From an uncultured Alphaproteobacteria bacterium (lineage in GTDB: Bacteria; Pseudomonadota; Alphaproteobacteria; Rhodobacterales; Rhodobacteraceae): 64,000 nt of DNA. A program made the translations under genes and the position numbers. The stretch spans positions 62,001 to 126,000 of the forward strand of contig CACFXF010000001.1 of the NCBI GenBank assembly GCA_902570265.1, given 5' to 3'. Below, piece after piece: positions 1 to 8,806 of this stretch (position 1 is its first letter; every line of letters starts with the position of its first letter). A model generated the notes under the pieces. It searched no databases, was not told the DNA's origin, and saw only the letters and a program-made list of their open reading frames with translations.

Positions 1-34
1 TGATTCTAAAACTGTCAAACTAATCAATATAAGT

Positions 35-793
35 TTATCTTTTAATTAAAATTCCTTGACCTGTAGGTATTTCTAAAACAGAGTACCCTTTTTTATTAAA
101 CCAATTTAGCTCAGAAATATTTTGCTGTTCATAGTACATCCATCCAAAATCATCTAAGATAATTATAGAACCAGGAACCATTTTTTCAAAAAGTATTTCC
201 AACGTTCCAATTTCAGCATCAACATTATTAAGGTCAAGGTGCATAAAAGATATTTTTTCAGGACAATTAATAGATAAAGTTTCAGGTAGTTTTCCTTTAG
301 TTATAACAACATTTTTTTCACTTTTAAAAAGATCCTTAACCTCATCGCAAAGCGTTTTTGAATGCTCAGGCATAGCATGGTGTGAAAAACTTTCATCATG
401 CTCAAATAGATCATAAAGAAAATATCTTTTATCTTTTATTTTTGAAAATTCTAAATATTCATGAACAACTTTTGCAGTAGTACCTTTGTAACATCCACAT
501 TCAACAAAATCGCCCTCAAGTTTGAGGCCAATTTCTGCCGCCCAAACAATTGTTGCCATTCTCCATAGTATCCCATGAAGAGGATATTGTCCTTTTGAAT
601 ATTTATTAAATATCTTCATCAACCTTTCATTTTTCATAAAACTAAGGTTTCTGCCCCATGTTAGAAGATTATCACTACAATAAATACCTTTTTTAGTATT
701 ATTAATACTATGAAAAATTTGATGAAATCCATTAACAAAAGTTTTTTCCTTACCTTTTGTTACGCCATAGAATTGATCTGTAATGTGATTCAA
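35..793 (-). CDS. TylF/MycF-like SAM-dependent O-methyltransferase
   Basis: A 252-residue class I SAM-dependent methyltransferase of the TylF/MycF (macrocin O-methyltransferase) type, probably cytosolic and acting on a hydroxyl of a sugar or other small molecule. The SAM-binding strand-loop GDFVECGCYKG is at residues 94-104. The acidic metal-binding motifs typical of the family, DLNN (187-190) and ILDDFGW (212-218), are both present. The length fits the family core. The gene stands alone on the minus strand next to sugar-metabolism genes on the same strand, with a 177-base gap upstream. The substrate cannot be read from the sequence. In marine bacteria such enzymes often modify surface polysaccharide, but nothing here proves that. 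Confidence 0.7.
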   Translation of the reverse strand: MNHITDQFYGVTKGKEKTFVNGFHQIFHSINNTKKGIYCSDNLLTWGRNLSFMKNERLMKIFNKYSKGQYPLHGILWRMATIVWAAEIGLKLEGDFVECGCYKGTTAKVVHEYLEFSKIKDKRYFLYDLFEHDESFSHHAMPEHSKTLCDEVKDLFKSEKNVVITKGKLPETLSINCPEKISFMHLDLNNVDAEIGTLEILFEKMVPGSIIILDDFGWMYYEQQNISELNWFNKKGYSVLEIPTGQGILIKR

Positions 794-970
794 ATTAAAA
801 TCCTTTCATTTGGCTTATGCAGCAAATTTTGTACCAATTGATTAATTTTTTTATTTTAACCATAAATTTGAAAAAATTATTAAGTTAAAATAGATTAGAA
901 TTGGGATATTATTACTCTTGGCTACACCAAATCCCCTTTTGAAATTGTCGTAATTAGTAAATTAAAACAA

Positions 971-1939
971 TCAATTAAGATCGTCTTCAATAAATATCTT
1001 AATAATTTCATTAAAATTATTTTCCGATTTAAATCCTAACTGTGATGCCTTAAGGGGTGAGAAATTTTTAGGCCATCCTTTAACCATATTTTGTATTGAT
1101 AAATCTTTTTTTGGAACAATCAGATCAACTGCTTTTTGTCCAGCTATAGATCTTAATGACTCAATTTGTTCTTCTACTGTACAACTTACTCCAGGAAGGT
1201 TTAATGATCTTCTATTTTCTAGTTGGAAAGTTTCCAATGATACTGAATGAATCAAAAAATTTACTGCAGACCTGGGAGATGCATGCCAATGTCGGACTGA
1301 TGAATCAACAGGTAAATATGCTTTTTTACCATTTAAAGGTTCCCTAATAATATTTGAAAAAAAACCTGAAGCGGCTTTATTGGGTTTTCCTGGTCTAACA
1401 CAAATAGTTGGTAGTCTAAGGGAAATACCATTAATAAAGCCTTTCCTACTGAAATCAGAAATCAAAATTTCTATTGAAGCTTTTTGTGCTCCATAACTAG
1501 TCTGTGGAGAACAGAGAAATTCGTCATCTATCTTATCTGGGAACGGAGTGCCAAATACAGCTATTGAAGATGTAAAAATTACTTTTGGAATATACTTTCT
1601 AGAACTATTTAGATGTTCTACTTTTAAAGCAGATAAAAAATTCCACATTGAGAAAAGATTTACATTCCAACCCTTCTCAAAATTTTCTTCTGCCTCACCA
1701 GAGACAATAGATGCTAGATAAAATATTAAACCAAATCTTTCAGATGAGAATTCTTTTAGTATCTCACTATTCTCAACTGTACCTATTACACGCCTTATCC
1801 TAGTATCTTTATATTTTGGTAAATATAGATCAAAAAGACATATTTCATCAATATTGAAAGCATTAAAGTTTGGTTCGAGAAGTTTATAAACTAATTTTTG
1901 ACCAACCATACCCCCTGCACCAATAATCAATATTTTCAT
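971..1939 (-). CDS. denD: NAD-dependent epimerase/dehydratase, D-erythronate dehydrogenase-like
   Basis: A 322-residue extended short-chain dehydrogenase. The NAD-binding loop GAGGMVG is at residues 7-13 and the catalytic YxxxK is Y149/K153. The segment LRLPTICVRPGKPNKAASGF near residue 175 matches what I remember of the DenD (D-erythronate 2-dehydrogenase) family, which oxidises the C2 hydroxyl of D-erythronate so the product can be phosphorylated and decarboxylated. Neighbouring genes encode two FGGY sugar kinases, which fits sugar-acid catabolism, but the partner OtnC/OtnI genes are not seen in the window. It could alternatively be a nucleotide-sugar epimerase; the specific C-terminal region makes DenD more likely. 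Confidence 0.66.
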   Translation of the reverse strand: MKILIIGAGGMVGQKLVYKLLEPNFNAFNIDEICLFDLYLPKYKDTRIRRVIGTVENSEILKEFSSERFGLIFYLASIVSGEAEENFEKGWNVNLFSMWNFLSALKVEHLNSSRKYIPKVIFTSSIAVFGTPFPDKIDDEFLCSPQTSYGAQKASIEILISDFSRKGFINGISLRLPTICVRPGKPNKAASGFFSNIIREPLNGKKAYLPVDSSVRHWHASPRSAVNFLIHSVSLETFQLENRRSLNLPGVSCTVEEQIESLRSIAGQKAVDLIVPKKDLSIQNMVKGWPKNFSPLKASQLGFKSENNFNEIIKIFIEDDLN

Positions 1940-2082
1940 CCTAGTACTCTCTTGATATTTTTATAATTAATTTAAGGCAGTAATTTATATTTATTTCAAA
2001 ATTTTTATTAACCCTTAGATCATGCTATTTTTTATAAATTTTATTATAACTGTTTATATTGAGAAATAATTAATAGTAAGCC

Positions 2083-3570
2083 TTATTTTTTTAGTAAGGT
2101 AGATGTATTTTTATATAAATTCTTAAATAACTCAAACTGCTTAATATATAAAGGATCTGGACATGATTTAATAACATAGTCCAAAGGATTCCAATTTATT
2201 ATATCTTTTCTTGATACATCGCCTATAGCAAGTGCTGCAAGAAATGCATTGCCGTATGCTGCTCCGACAGTAATTTTTTTTACTTCTTGATTGAAACCAG
2301 AAATATTAGAAATTGTGCTTGACCAAATATTATTTTTCACACCTCCTCCCACTGCAAAAAGTTTTTTTGGTTTAAAACCAGATTCTGTAAATGTTTCTAG
2401 AATATGATTTGCTCCATAACTAATCCCCTCAATTATAGATCTGTAAATATCTTCTCTTTTATGTGTTAAATTTAAACCAAAAATTATTCCACATGCATCA
2501 GGATTTTGAATTGGTGTCCTTTCACCCGAAAAATATGGAAGTGTTATTAAATTTTTTGATCCAATTGGGCTTTTTTCTGCCATTCTTGATAACTCATTAA
2601 AAGCATTTTCTGAGATAAGATCTTTTGCAAATTCTTTTTTAAACCATTGTGTTATGGTTCCACTTGTAGAAGTACCTGCCATTAAAGCAAATTCATTTTT
2701 GAATAACCATGGAGCAGACCATAATGTTTCATTTGACTTATTACCATTTGTTAGACCAATAAAAAACATTGTAGATCCATACATAATCATAATATCGCCA
2801 GTATCCTTTACCCCTACACTTATAGCTTCTGCTGCTGCGTCTATTGTTCCTACAGTAACCGGCGTTCCTTGTTGCAAAGTAGTTTCTAATGAAGCTTGCT
2901 TTGTAATATATCCAGCAATCTCTGTTGACCACTTTAATTCAGGGAGTTTTGATATATCAATTATATCTTTTGAAAGTTCACTACTCCACTTAAGATTCAA
3001 TTTATCATAAAGAGGTGTAAAGTTTGCAGCAGTATAATGATCTATAACACATTGATCTGTAAGTTTTTGAACTATAAAAGTAGTAGATGTTACTATTTTT
3101 TCTGCTTTTTTATAAATATCAGGATGATGAGTCTTAAGCCAAAGAATTTTTGGCCCAATTGATTGAGAGGTTAAGGCATTTCCACCAAAATTAAAAATTT
3201 TTTCATTACCTAATGTATTATTTAAATAGTTAATCTCATTAGTCGCCCTTGTATCAACTCCATATAAGACACCCGAATACAATGGTTCTGTTTTATTATC
3301 AATTGGTAACATACATGGACCAATTGCACTAACTGCAACACATTTTATTTGCTCAGGAAAAATATCTTTTTTCTTTAAAAGTTGTTTTGTTATCTTTACA
3401 AAATCTCCCCACCATACATCTTTAGGTGAGTGTTCGGCCCAACCAGGCTTTGGAACGGTCATTTCATGCTTTATAGATGCTTGATTATAAATATTTCCTT
3501 TATGGTCAACCAAGACACCTTTTGTTTCATATGTTCCAATATCAACTCCAAGATATAATTTTTTAACCAT
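2083..3570 (-). CDS. FGGY-family carbohydrate kinase (xylulokinase-like)
   Basis: A 495-residue sugar kinase with the FGGY/actin-type ATPase fold. The N-terminal phosphate-binding loop GVDIGTYETKG is at residues 8-18. The second domain carries the TIDAAAEAISVGV segment, whose Asp is the likely catalytic base, and a C-terminal adenosine-binding motif AVGGGVKNNIW. Length matches XylB-like kinases (about 480-510). The substrate is probably a ketopentose or related polyol, but family members differ widely and the sequence does not settle it. The gene is divergent from the second kinase across a 280-base spacer that may hold both promoters. Downstream on the same strand is the DenD-like gene, 143 bases away. 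Confidence 0.75.
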   Translation of the reverse strand: MVKKLYLGVDIGTYETKGVLVDHKGNIYNQASIKHEMTVPKPGWAEHSPKDVWWGDFVKITKQLLKKKDIFPEQIKCVAVSAIGPCMLPIDNKTEPLYSGVLYGVDTRATNEINYLNNTLGNEKIFNFGGNALTSQSIGPKILWLKTHHPDIYKKAEKIVTSTTFIVQKLTDQCVIDHYTAANFTPLYDKLNLKWSSELSKDIIDISKLPELKWSTEIAGYITKQASLETTLQQGTPVTVGTIDAAAEAISVGVKDTGDIMIMYGSTMFFIGLTNGNKSNETLWSAPWLFKNEFALMAGTSTSGTITQWFKKEFAKDLISENAFNELSRMAEKSPIGSKNLITLPYFSGERTPIQNPDACGIIFGLNLTHKREDIYRSIIEGISYGANHILETFTESGFKPKKLFAVGGGVKNNIWSSTISNISGFNQEVKKITVGAAYGNAFLAALAIGDVSRKDIINWNPLDYVIKSCPDPLYIKQFELFKNLYKNTSTLLKK

Positions 3571-3850
3571 TATATATTTCCTTAATAACTGTCATTAAAT
3601 TCCTCCAAAGAAAATAAAAAATCACAAGTCATTCTTATAATTTTATAAAAAATTTTTAAAAAGATTAATAGCAATTTAAATAAAATCAAAACCTATACGA
3701 TTTAAAAAGTCCATGCTTAAATATTCATTTAATGTTATTGGAAATATCTGCTATATATTTAGTCACCTAATTCTTTAAAAGAAAAAATATTAAGTTAAGT
3801 TATTGGATTGGAATACAAACAATTCAAGCAATTTTATTTATAATAATTAA

Positions 3851-5128
3851 ATGATACTTTCCTTGGGAATAGATATTGGTACTTCTGGAGTAAAAACAGC
3901 AACCTTAAATAGTGAAGGTGACGTTATTAGCAATTCTAGTATTAAACATGAGCTTCAAAATTTAGATAATGTCAATCCATCTGTTTGGTGGAAAACAGTA
4001 AAAAAAGCAATTAAATTAAACCTCATTGATCTTTATAGTAAAGGAATTAATTCTTCTAAAATAAAAAAAATAGCAGTGGACGGTACTTCTGGTACTGTAT
4101 TACTGGCAAATGAAAACTTACAGCCTGTAACCAGAGCTCTAATGTATAATGCAACAGGTTTTGTAAAAGAAGCAAAAATAATTGAAAAATATTCTCCTGA
4201 AAATCACATTACAAAAGGTCAAAACTCAACTCTTGCCAGAGCTTTAAGATTAATAAAAGAAGATAAAAATAGAAATGCAAAATATTTGATGCACCAGGCA
4301 GACTTTATAGTAGCCAATTTATTAAAAAAAGGTGGATTATCAGATGAAAACAATACTCTTAAATTAGGATATGATTTAAAAAAAAATGGCTGGCCTGAAT
4401 GGATTTATAGGACAGGTTTTAAAAAATATTTATTGCCTAAAGTATACCCCATTGGAGCTCATCTTGGAAAATTAAATGAGGTCATTGCTAATGAACTTGG
4501 TTTGAATAAAAAAACTAATATTTATGCTGGAACAACTGATGGAAATGCAGGATTTTTAGCATCCTCAAAATTTAAAATAGGATCAGCAGTAACTTCTTTA
4601 GGAAGTACTTTGACAGTAAAAGTACTATCGGAGATTCAAATTGAGGATTCTAATATAGGCCTTTATTCTCATAAATTAGGAAAGTATTGGCTAGTTGGTG
4701 GGGCATCTAATACAGGTGGAAATGTGCTTGAAAAATATTTCTCTAAAAATCAAATAATAAATCTAAGTAAAGAAATAAATCCAAACAACTCAAGTGAAAT
4801 GGAATATTATCCTCTTGCAAATATTGGAGAACGTTTCCCAGAAAATAATCCAAAACGCAAACCTGAACTAATTCCTCGACCAAAAGATCAAACTCTATTT
4901 CTTCATGGTTTGTTAGAAGGTATAGCAAAAATAGAAAAAAAATCTTATGAGGCTATTCATCAGCGTGGTGGAAGTTACCCTGATCATATTATTACAGTAG
5001 GAGGTGGCGCAAAAAATTTTGTATGGGAAAAAATCAGAATAAGGATAATTAAAACAAAAATTTCATCAGGAAAAAATACAGAGGCTGCAGTAGGAGCAGC
5101 AAAAATACCTTTTTTATTCAATAATTAG
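3851..5128 (+). CDS. FGGY-family kinase, D-ribulokinase-like (plant/cyanobacterial type)
   Basis: A 425-residue FGGY kinase, shorter than the XylB-like neighbour. Diagnostic segments are GIDIGTSGVKTAT at the N-terminus, VDGTSGTVLL near residue 77, AGTTDGNAGFLAS with the probable catalytic Asp, SLGSTLTVKVLS, WLVGGASNTGGNVLEKYFS, and VGGGAKNFVW near the C-terminus. This set recalls the D-ribulose kinases of cyanobacteria and plants (Arabidopsis XK-1), not bacterial AraB or XylB. The likely reaction is D-ribulose to D-ribulose 5-phosphate in the cytosol. It is transcribed away from the XylB-like gene. The next gene downstream (100 bases away) belongs to an ABC transporter and need not be co-transcribed. 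Kinase family is clear; the exact substrate is inferred from remembered orthologues. Confidence 0.72.
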   Translation: MILSLGIDIGTSGVKTATLNSEGDVISNSSIKHELQNLDNVNPSVWWKTVKKAIKLNLIDLYSKGINSSKIKKIAVDGTSGTVLLANENLQPVTRALMYNATGFVKEAKIIEKYSPENHITKGQNSTLARALRLIKEDKNRNAKYLMHQADFIVANLLKKGGLSDENNTLKLGYDLKKNGWPEWIYRTGFKKYLLPKVYPIGAHLGKLNEVIANELGLNKKTNIYAGTTDGNAGFLASSKFKIGSAVTSLGSTLTVKVLSEIQIEDSNIGLYSHKLGKYWLVGGASNTGGNVLEKYFSKNQIINLSKEINPNNSSEMEYYPLANIGERFPENNPKRKPELIPRPKDQTLFLHGLLEGIAKIEKKSYEAIHQRGGSYPDHIITVGGGAKNFVWEKIRIRIIKTKISSGKNTEAAVGAAKIPFLFNN

Positions 5129-5229
5129 ATTATAAAACAAAGATGAAATTCTTTTTTATGGTTTGAATTATCTCACTTACTGGTCTAGGTTATATTTAAT
5201 TTTTATGATTTACTTATTTTTTTAACACA

Positions 5230-6312
5230 ATGACTAATAAATCGTTCGTAAAATTTGAAAATGTTCAGAAAAGCTATGATGGAGAGGTCCTAGTCGTTAA
5301 AGATCTGAATCTTGAGATTCCTAAAGGTGAATTTTTGACTATGTTGGGGCCTTCTGGTTCAGGGAAAACTACATGCCTAATGATGTTAGCCGGCTTTGAA
5401 ACTGCAACTCATGGAATAATTTCATTAGATGGTAATCCTATAAATAATATACCCCCTCATAAAAGGGGTATTGGTATGGTTTTTCAAAATTATGCCCTTT
5501 TTCCTCATATGACCGTTTATGAAAATCTTTCTTTCCCATTAGAAGTAAGAAAATTATCTAAAACTGTAAGGGAAGAAAAAATCAAACTAGCTCTTGATAT
5601 GGTACAAATGAGAGAATTTGGAAACAGAAGACCTGCACAGCTATCAGGAGGGCAGCAGCAAAGAATAGCTCTGGCCAGATCTTTAGTATTTGAACCTGAC
5701 TTAGTTTTAATGGATGAACCCTTAGGTGCATTAGATAAACAGCTTAGAGAGCATATGCAATATGAAATCAAACATCTGCATGAGCGACTAGGTGTTACTG
5801 TAGTTTACGTTACACATGATCAGTCTGAAGCATTGACAATGTCAGATAGAGTAGCAGTATTTAATGATGGTGTGATTCAGCAATTAGCATCACCACCCGA
5901 TTTATACGAACAACCTGAAAATGCATTTGTGGCTCAATTCATCGGGGAAAATAATAAAATAATGGCTGAAGTAGTCGATGTAAAAGGTTCGGTGGTTACT
6001 GCAAAAACGTCTAAAGGTAATTTATTAAAAAGTAAAAAAGTGAATTGTGACGAAGTTGGTTCAAAAACAACATTATCAATTAGACCCGAGCGTATTAAAG
6101 TAGGTTCTAAAGGAGAAAACACATCTGAAGCAAAAGTTCTTGAATTAATTTATATCGGGGATCATATAAGATGTAGAATGCTGGTAGAAGGTGATGAAAA
6201 TTTCATTGTTAAGATACCTAATGCAAAAAAAATATCAGATCTAAAAATAGGATTAAAAACTCAAGTTAGTTGGTCTACTGGTGATTGTAGGGCACTTGAT
6301 AGATTGGTCTAA
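5230..6312 (+). CDS. potA: Polyamine-type ABC transporter, ATP-binding protein (PotA-like)
   Basis: A 360-residue ATPase of a PotABCD-type importer. Walker A GPSGSGKTT is at residues 40-48, the Q-loop near residue 86, the signature LSGGQQQRIALARS from residue 138, Walker B ending MDEP at 161-164, and the H-loop in THDQSEALTMSDR. The C-terminal 110 residues form a TOBE-like regulatory domain containing the SIRPERI motif. Binding-protein and two permease genes follow on the same strand, so this is the energising subunit of that system. No clear Shine-Dalgarno precedes the ATG. Spermidine, putrescine or a related amine is the probable substrate; other substrates are known for this subfamily. Confidence 0.88.
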   Translation: MTNKSFVKFENVQKSYDGEVLVVKDLNLEIPKGEFLTMLGPSGSGKTTCLMMLAGFETATHGIISLDGNPINNIPPHKRGIGMVFQNYALFPHMTVYENLSFPLEVRKLSKTVREEKIKLALDMVQMREFGNRRPAQLSGGQQQRIALARSLVFEPDLVLMDEPLGALDKQLREHMQYEIKHLHERLGVTVVYVTHDQSEALTMSDRVAVFNDGVIQQLASPPDLYEQPENAFVAQFIGENNKIMAEVVDVKGSVVTAKTSKGNLLKSKKVNCDEVGSKTTLSIRPERIKVGSKGENTSEAKVLELIYIGDHIRCRMLVEGDENFIVKIPNAKKISDLKIGLKTQVSWSTGDCRALDRLV

Positions 6313-6377
6313 TGATATATGATCAGTTCTTAGTTCGTTTTGTATAATGGCGAATCGTTAATTAATGGGAGATAGAA

Positions 6378-7457
6378 ATGAAAATTTTAAAATTATTATT
6401 TGCTTCAGTTAGCACCTTAGTATTTGCTTCTGTAGTAAATGCGGATTCAATTACCGTAGTTTCTTGGGGAGGTGCTTACACCAAATCTCAAGTTGAAGCG
6501 TATCATAAACCTTGGCAAAATAAAACTGGAAACCAAGTTGTATCAGAGGATTATAGCGGAGGATTAGCTGAGGTAAAAGCTCAGGTTGAATCAGGTAATG
6601 TTACTTGGGATGTTGTTGATGTTGAGCTTTCTGATGCTCTTCAAGGTTGTGACGAAGGTATTTTGGAAACAATTGATCCATCAACCCTTCCTGCTGCACC
6701 TGATGGAACACCAGCAACAAAAGATTTTATGGATGGTGCATTACAGGAATGTGCTGTAGGCAATATTGTTTGGTCTACAATTTATGCATATGACAAAACA
6801 AAATTTAGCACACCACCAACCACAATGGCTGATTTTTTTAATGTAGAAAAATTTCCTGGCAAACGTGGTATGCGTAAGTTAGGTAAAGCAATGCTAGAAA
6901 TGGCTTTGATGGGAGATGGTGTTCCAGCTGAAGAAGTGTATGACCTTTTAGGTACAGAGGCAGGTGTTCAAAGAGCATTTGCCAAACTTGATACCATAAA
7001 AGATCATGTTGTTTGGTGGGAAGCAGGGGCGCAGCCACCTCAGCTTTTAGCAGATGGTGAAGTAACAATGACCATCGTTTGGAATGGAAGAATATTTAAT
7101 GCTATTGCTGCTGAAGGACAACCTTTTGGCTTAGTATGGGATGGTCAAGTTTATGATCTTGATTTATTTGTTATTCCAAAAGGTAGCAAAAATAAGGAAG
7201 CTGCTTTAGATTTTATTCGCTTTTCAACAGATACTCAAAGATTGGCTGATCAAGCCAGCTGGATCAATTATGGACCTGTTAGAGCCTCATCCATTCCTTT
7301 AATTGGAAGTTACCACAGTGACTCTTCAATAAAAATGATTGATCATATGCCTACTACTGAGGCTGCATTGAAGAATGCACTTCAAAATGATTTTGAGTTC
7401 TGGGCAGATAATGGTGAAGAACTTAATGAAAGATTTAATGCTTGGTTAGCTAACTAA
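6378..7457 (+). CDS. Polyamine-type ABC transporter, periplasmic substrate-binding protein
   Basis: A 359-residue secreted binding protein (PotD/PotF-like, extracellular solute-binding family). A Sec signal peptide occupies about residues 1-22, with likely cleavage after VNA. The mature protein begins with ITVVSWGGAYTKSQ, which is typical of the family, and later contains LVWDGQVYDLDLFVIPKGS and the FWADNGEELNERFNAWL end. The start has a good ribosome site (GGGAG 9 bases upstream). A TATAAT box at 6343-6348 lies about 30 bases before the start but has no good -35 partner. A strong terminator hairpin directly follows the gene, which should let the binding protein be made in excess over the permeases. 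Ligand identity is inferred only. Confidence 0.85.
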   Translation: MKILKLLFASVSTLVFASVVNADSITVVSWGGAYTKSQVEAYHKPWQNKTGNQVVSEDYSGGLAEVKAQVESGNVTWDVVDVELSDALQGCDEGILETIDPSTLPAAPDGTPATKDFMDGALQECAVGNIVWSTIYAYDKTKFSTPPTTMADFFNVEKFPGKRGMRKLGKAMLEMALMGDGVPAEEVYDLLGTEAGVQRAFAKLDTIKDHVVWWEAGAQPPQLLADGEVTMTIVWNGRIFNAIAAEGQPFGLVWDGQVYDLDLFVIPKGSKNKEAALDFIRFSTDTQRLADQASWINYGPVRASSIPLIGSYHSDSSIKMIDHMPTTEAALKNALQNDFEFWADNGEELNERFNAWLAN

Positions 7458-7473
7458 AAGCCTTTAAACTTTC

Positions 7474-7509
7474 AAGCACATAGGGATTATTCCCTGTGTG
7501 CTTTTTTTT
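7474..7509 (+). terminator. Rho-independent terminator/attenuator after binding-protein gene
   Basis: A 12-base-pair stem (7475-7486 with 7491-7502, one T-G wobble), loop TTAT, followed by eight T residues (7502-7509). It lies inside the transporter gene cluster, between the binding-protein stop and the first permease, so it most likely attenuates instead of ending the unit. Confidence 0.88.
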
Positions 7510-7537
7510 GAAAATAATAGCTTAAATTGAGAAAAAT

Positions 7538-8800
7538 ATGCTGGCATCACAAAATAATAACAATCAAAAGATGCTAACAACTGATGGAATCCCACTTAAA
7601 AAAAAGTTATCTAAAGCACTATTTCGAAGTAGATTAAGAGCCTTTGGTCTAGTTACTCCTTTACTTTTATTAATCTCGATTGGTTTTGTTTTTCCAATTA
7701 TTGTTTTTTTGACACGTGGTGTTTATAACGATACTTTTGAAAAATATATGGTTAATCTCACACCTATCCTTGCGGAATGGGATGGAAAATCTGAGCCAAC
7801 TGAAGATATGTATGAAGCTTTAGTTTTAGATTTAGTATGGTTAAAAGAAACTAAAAACATAGGAAAAGTGGCAAGTCGTATGAATCGAGAACTTTCTGGG
7901 TCTCGATCTTTATTTACAAGTTCAGCAAGAAAAGCCAAAAAACTAGAAGCACCTTTTAAAGAATCTTTAACTAAAGTGAAAAAAAAGTGGGCGAAACTTG
8001 AAACATGGCGTGCAATGAAGGTTACATCTCAATCCCTTTCTCCTGTTTTTTTAGCATCTGCTTTAGATATGAAATATACAGCAGAAGGAACTATTGTACA
8101 AAAATCTCCAGAAAGGCGTATCCATGTAAAGTTATTTATAAGAACCTTGGAAATATCTCTAGTTGTAGTAATTGCAGGATTAATTTTGGGCTACCCAGTA
8201 GCATTCCTACTAGCTAACCTCCCAATTAGAATATCTAATTTGCTACTTATTTTAGTATTATTACCTTTTTGGACATCATTATTGGTTAGAACAACAGCTT
8301 GGATTGCTATGCTACAGGGTCAAGGGGTATTGAACGATTTGTTCGTTGTTTTTGGAATAGCAACTGATGAAGACAGATTTACTTTGATTTATAACAAAGC
8401 CGGTACATTAATTTCAATGACGCACATTTTACTACCATTCATGATATTACCAATATATTCAGTTATGAAAACAATACCTCCTTCTTACGTAAGAGCTGCA
8501 AAATCAATGGGAGCAACGAATTGGACTGCTTTCTGGCGTATATATTTCCCTCAAACAATACCCGGCATAGGTGCTGGTGCTATATTGGTTTTTATTTTAG
8601 CTATAAGTTTTTACATAACTCCTGCCTTGGTTGGTGGTCAGGATGGAACCATGATTTCAAATTTTATTGATTATCATATGAGAAAATCTCTTAATTGGTC
8701 TCTAGCGGCCGCAATGGGAGGAGTACTTCTGGTTATAATATTATTTTTGTACTGGATTTATGACCGTGTCGTAGGAATAGATAACATGAAATTAGGATAA
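7538..8800 (+). CDS. potB: Polyamine-type ABC transporter permease (PotB-like)
   Basis: A 420-residue inner-membrane permease. One membrane segment lies at about residues 38-58, then a hydrophilic stretch of about 135 residues (about 61-195) presumably in the periplasm, then about five membrane segments from residue 200 on. The EAA loop that docks on the ATPase reads YVRAAKSMGATNWTAFWRIY near residue 326. Classical PotB is about 285 residues; the extra length is the loop after the first membrane segment, a form seen in alphaproteobacterial homologues. It is 37 bases beyond the hairpin at 7474-7509 and 6 bases before the partner permease, so the two permeases are translated together. Confidence 0.85.
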   Translation: MLASQNNNNQKMLTTDGIPLKKKLSKALFRSRLRAFGLVTPLLLLISIGFVFPIIVFLTRGVYNDTFEKYMVNLTPILAEWDGKSEPTEDMYEALVLDLVWLKETKNIGKVASRMNRELSGSRSLFTSSARKAKKLEAPFKESLTKVKKKWAKLETWRAMKVTSQSLSPVFLASALDMKYTAEGTIVQKSPERRIHVKLFIRTLEISLVVVIAGLILGYPVAFLLANLPIRISNLLLILVLLPFWTSLLVRTTAWIAMLQGQGVLNDLFVVFGIATDEDRFTLIYNKAGTLISMTHILLPFMILPIYSVMKTIPPSYVRAAKSMGATNWTAFWRIYFPQTIPGIGAGAILVFILAISFYITPALVGGQDGTMISNFIDYHMRKSLNWSLAAAMGGVLLVIILFLYWIYDRVVGIDNMKLG

Positions 8801-8806
8801 TAATCT

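Noticed and set aside
3571-3850. 280-base gap between the two divergent kinase genes examined for a small RNA, riboswitch or small gene
   Set aside because: No hairpin with T run, no conserved riboswitch motif and no short frame with a ribosome site could be seen; it is probably a divergent promoter region.
6343-6348. Perfect TATAAT box before the binding-protein gene
   Set aside because: No -35 box with acceptable match at 16-18 bases upstream, and the AT-rich background makes TATAAT common. Mentioned only in the gene entry.
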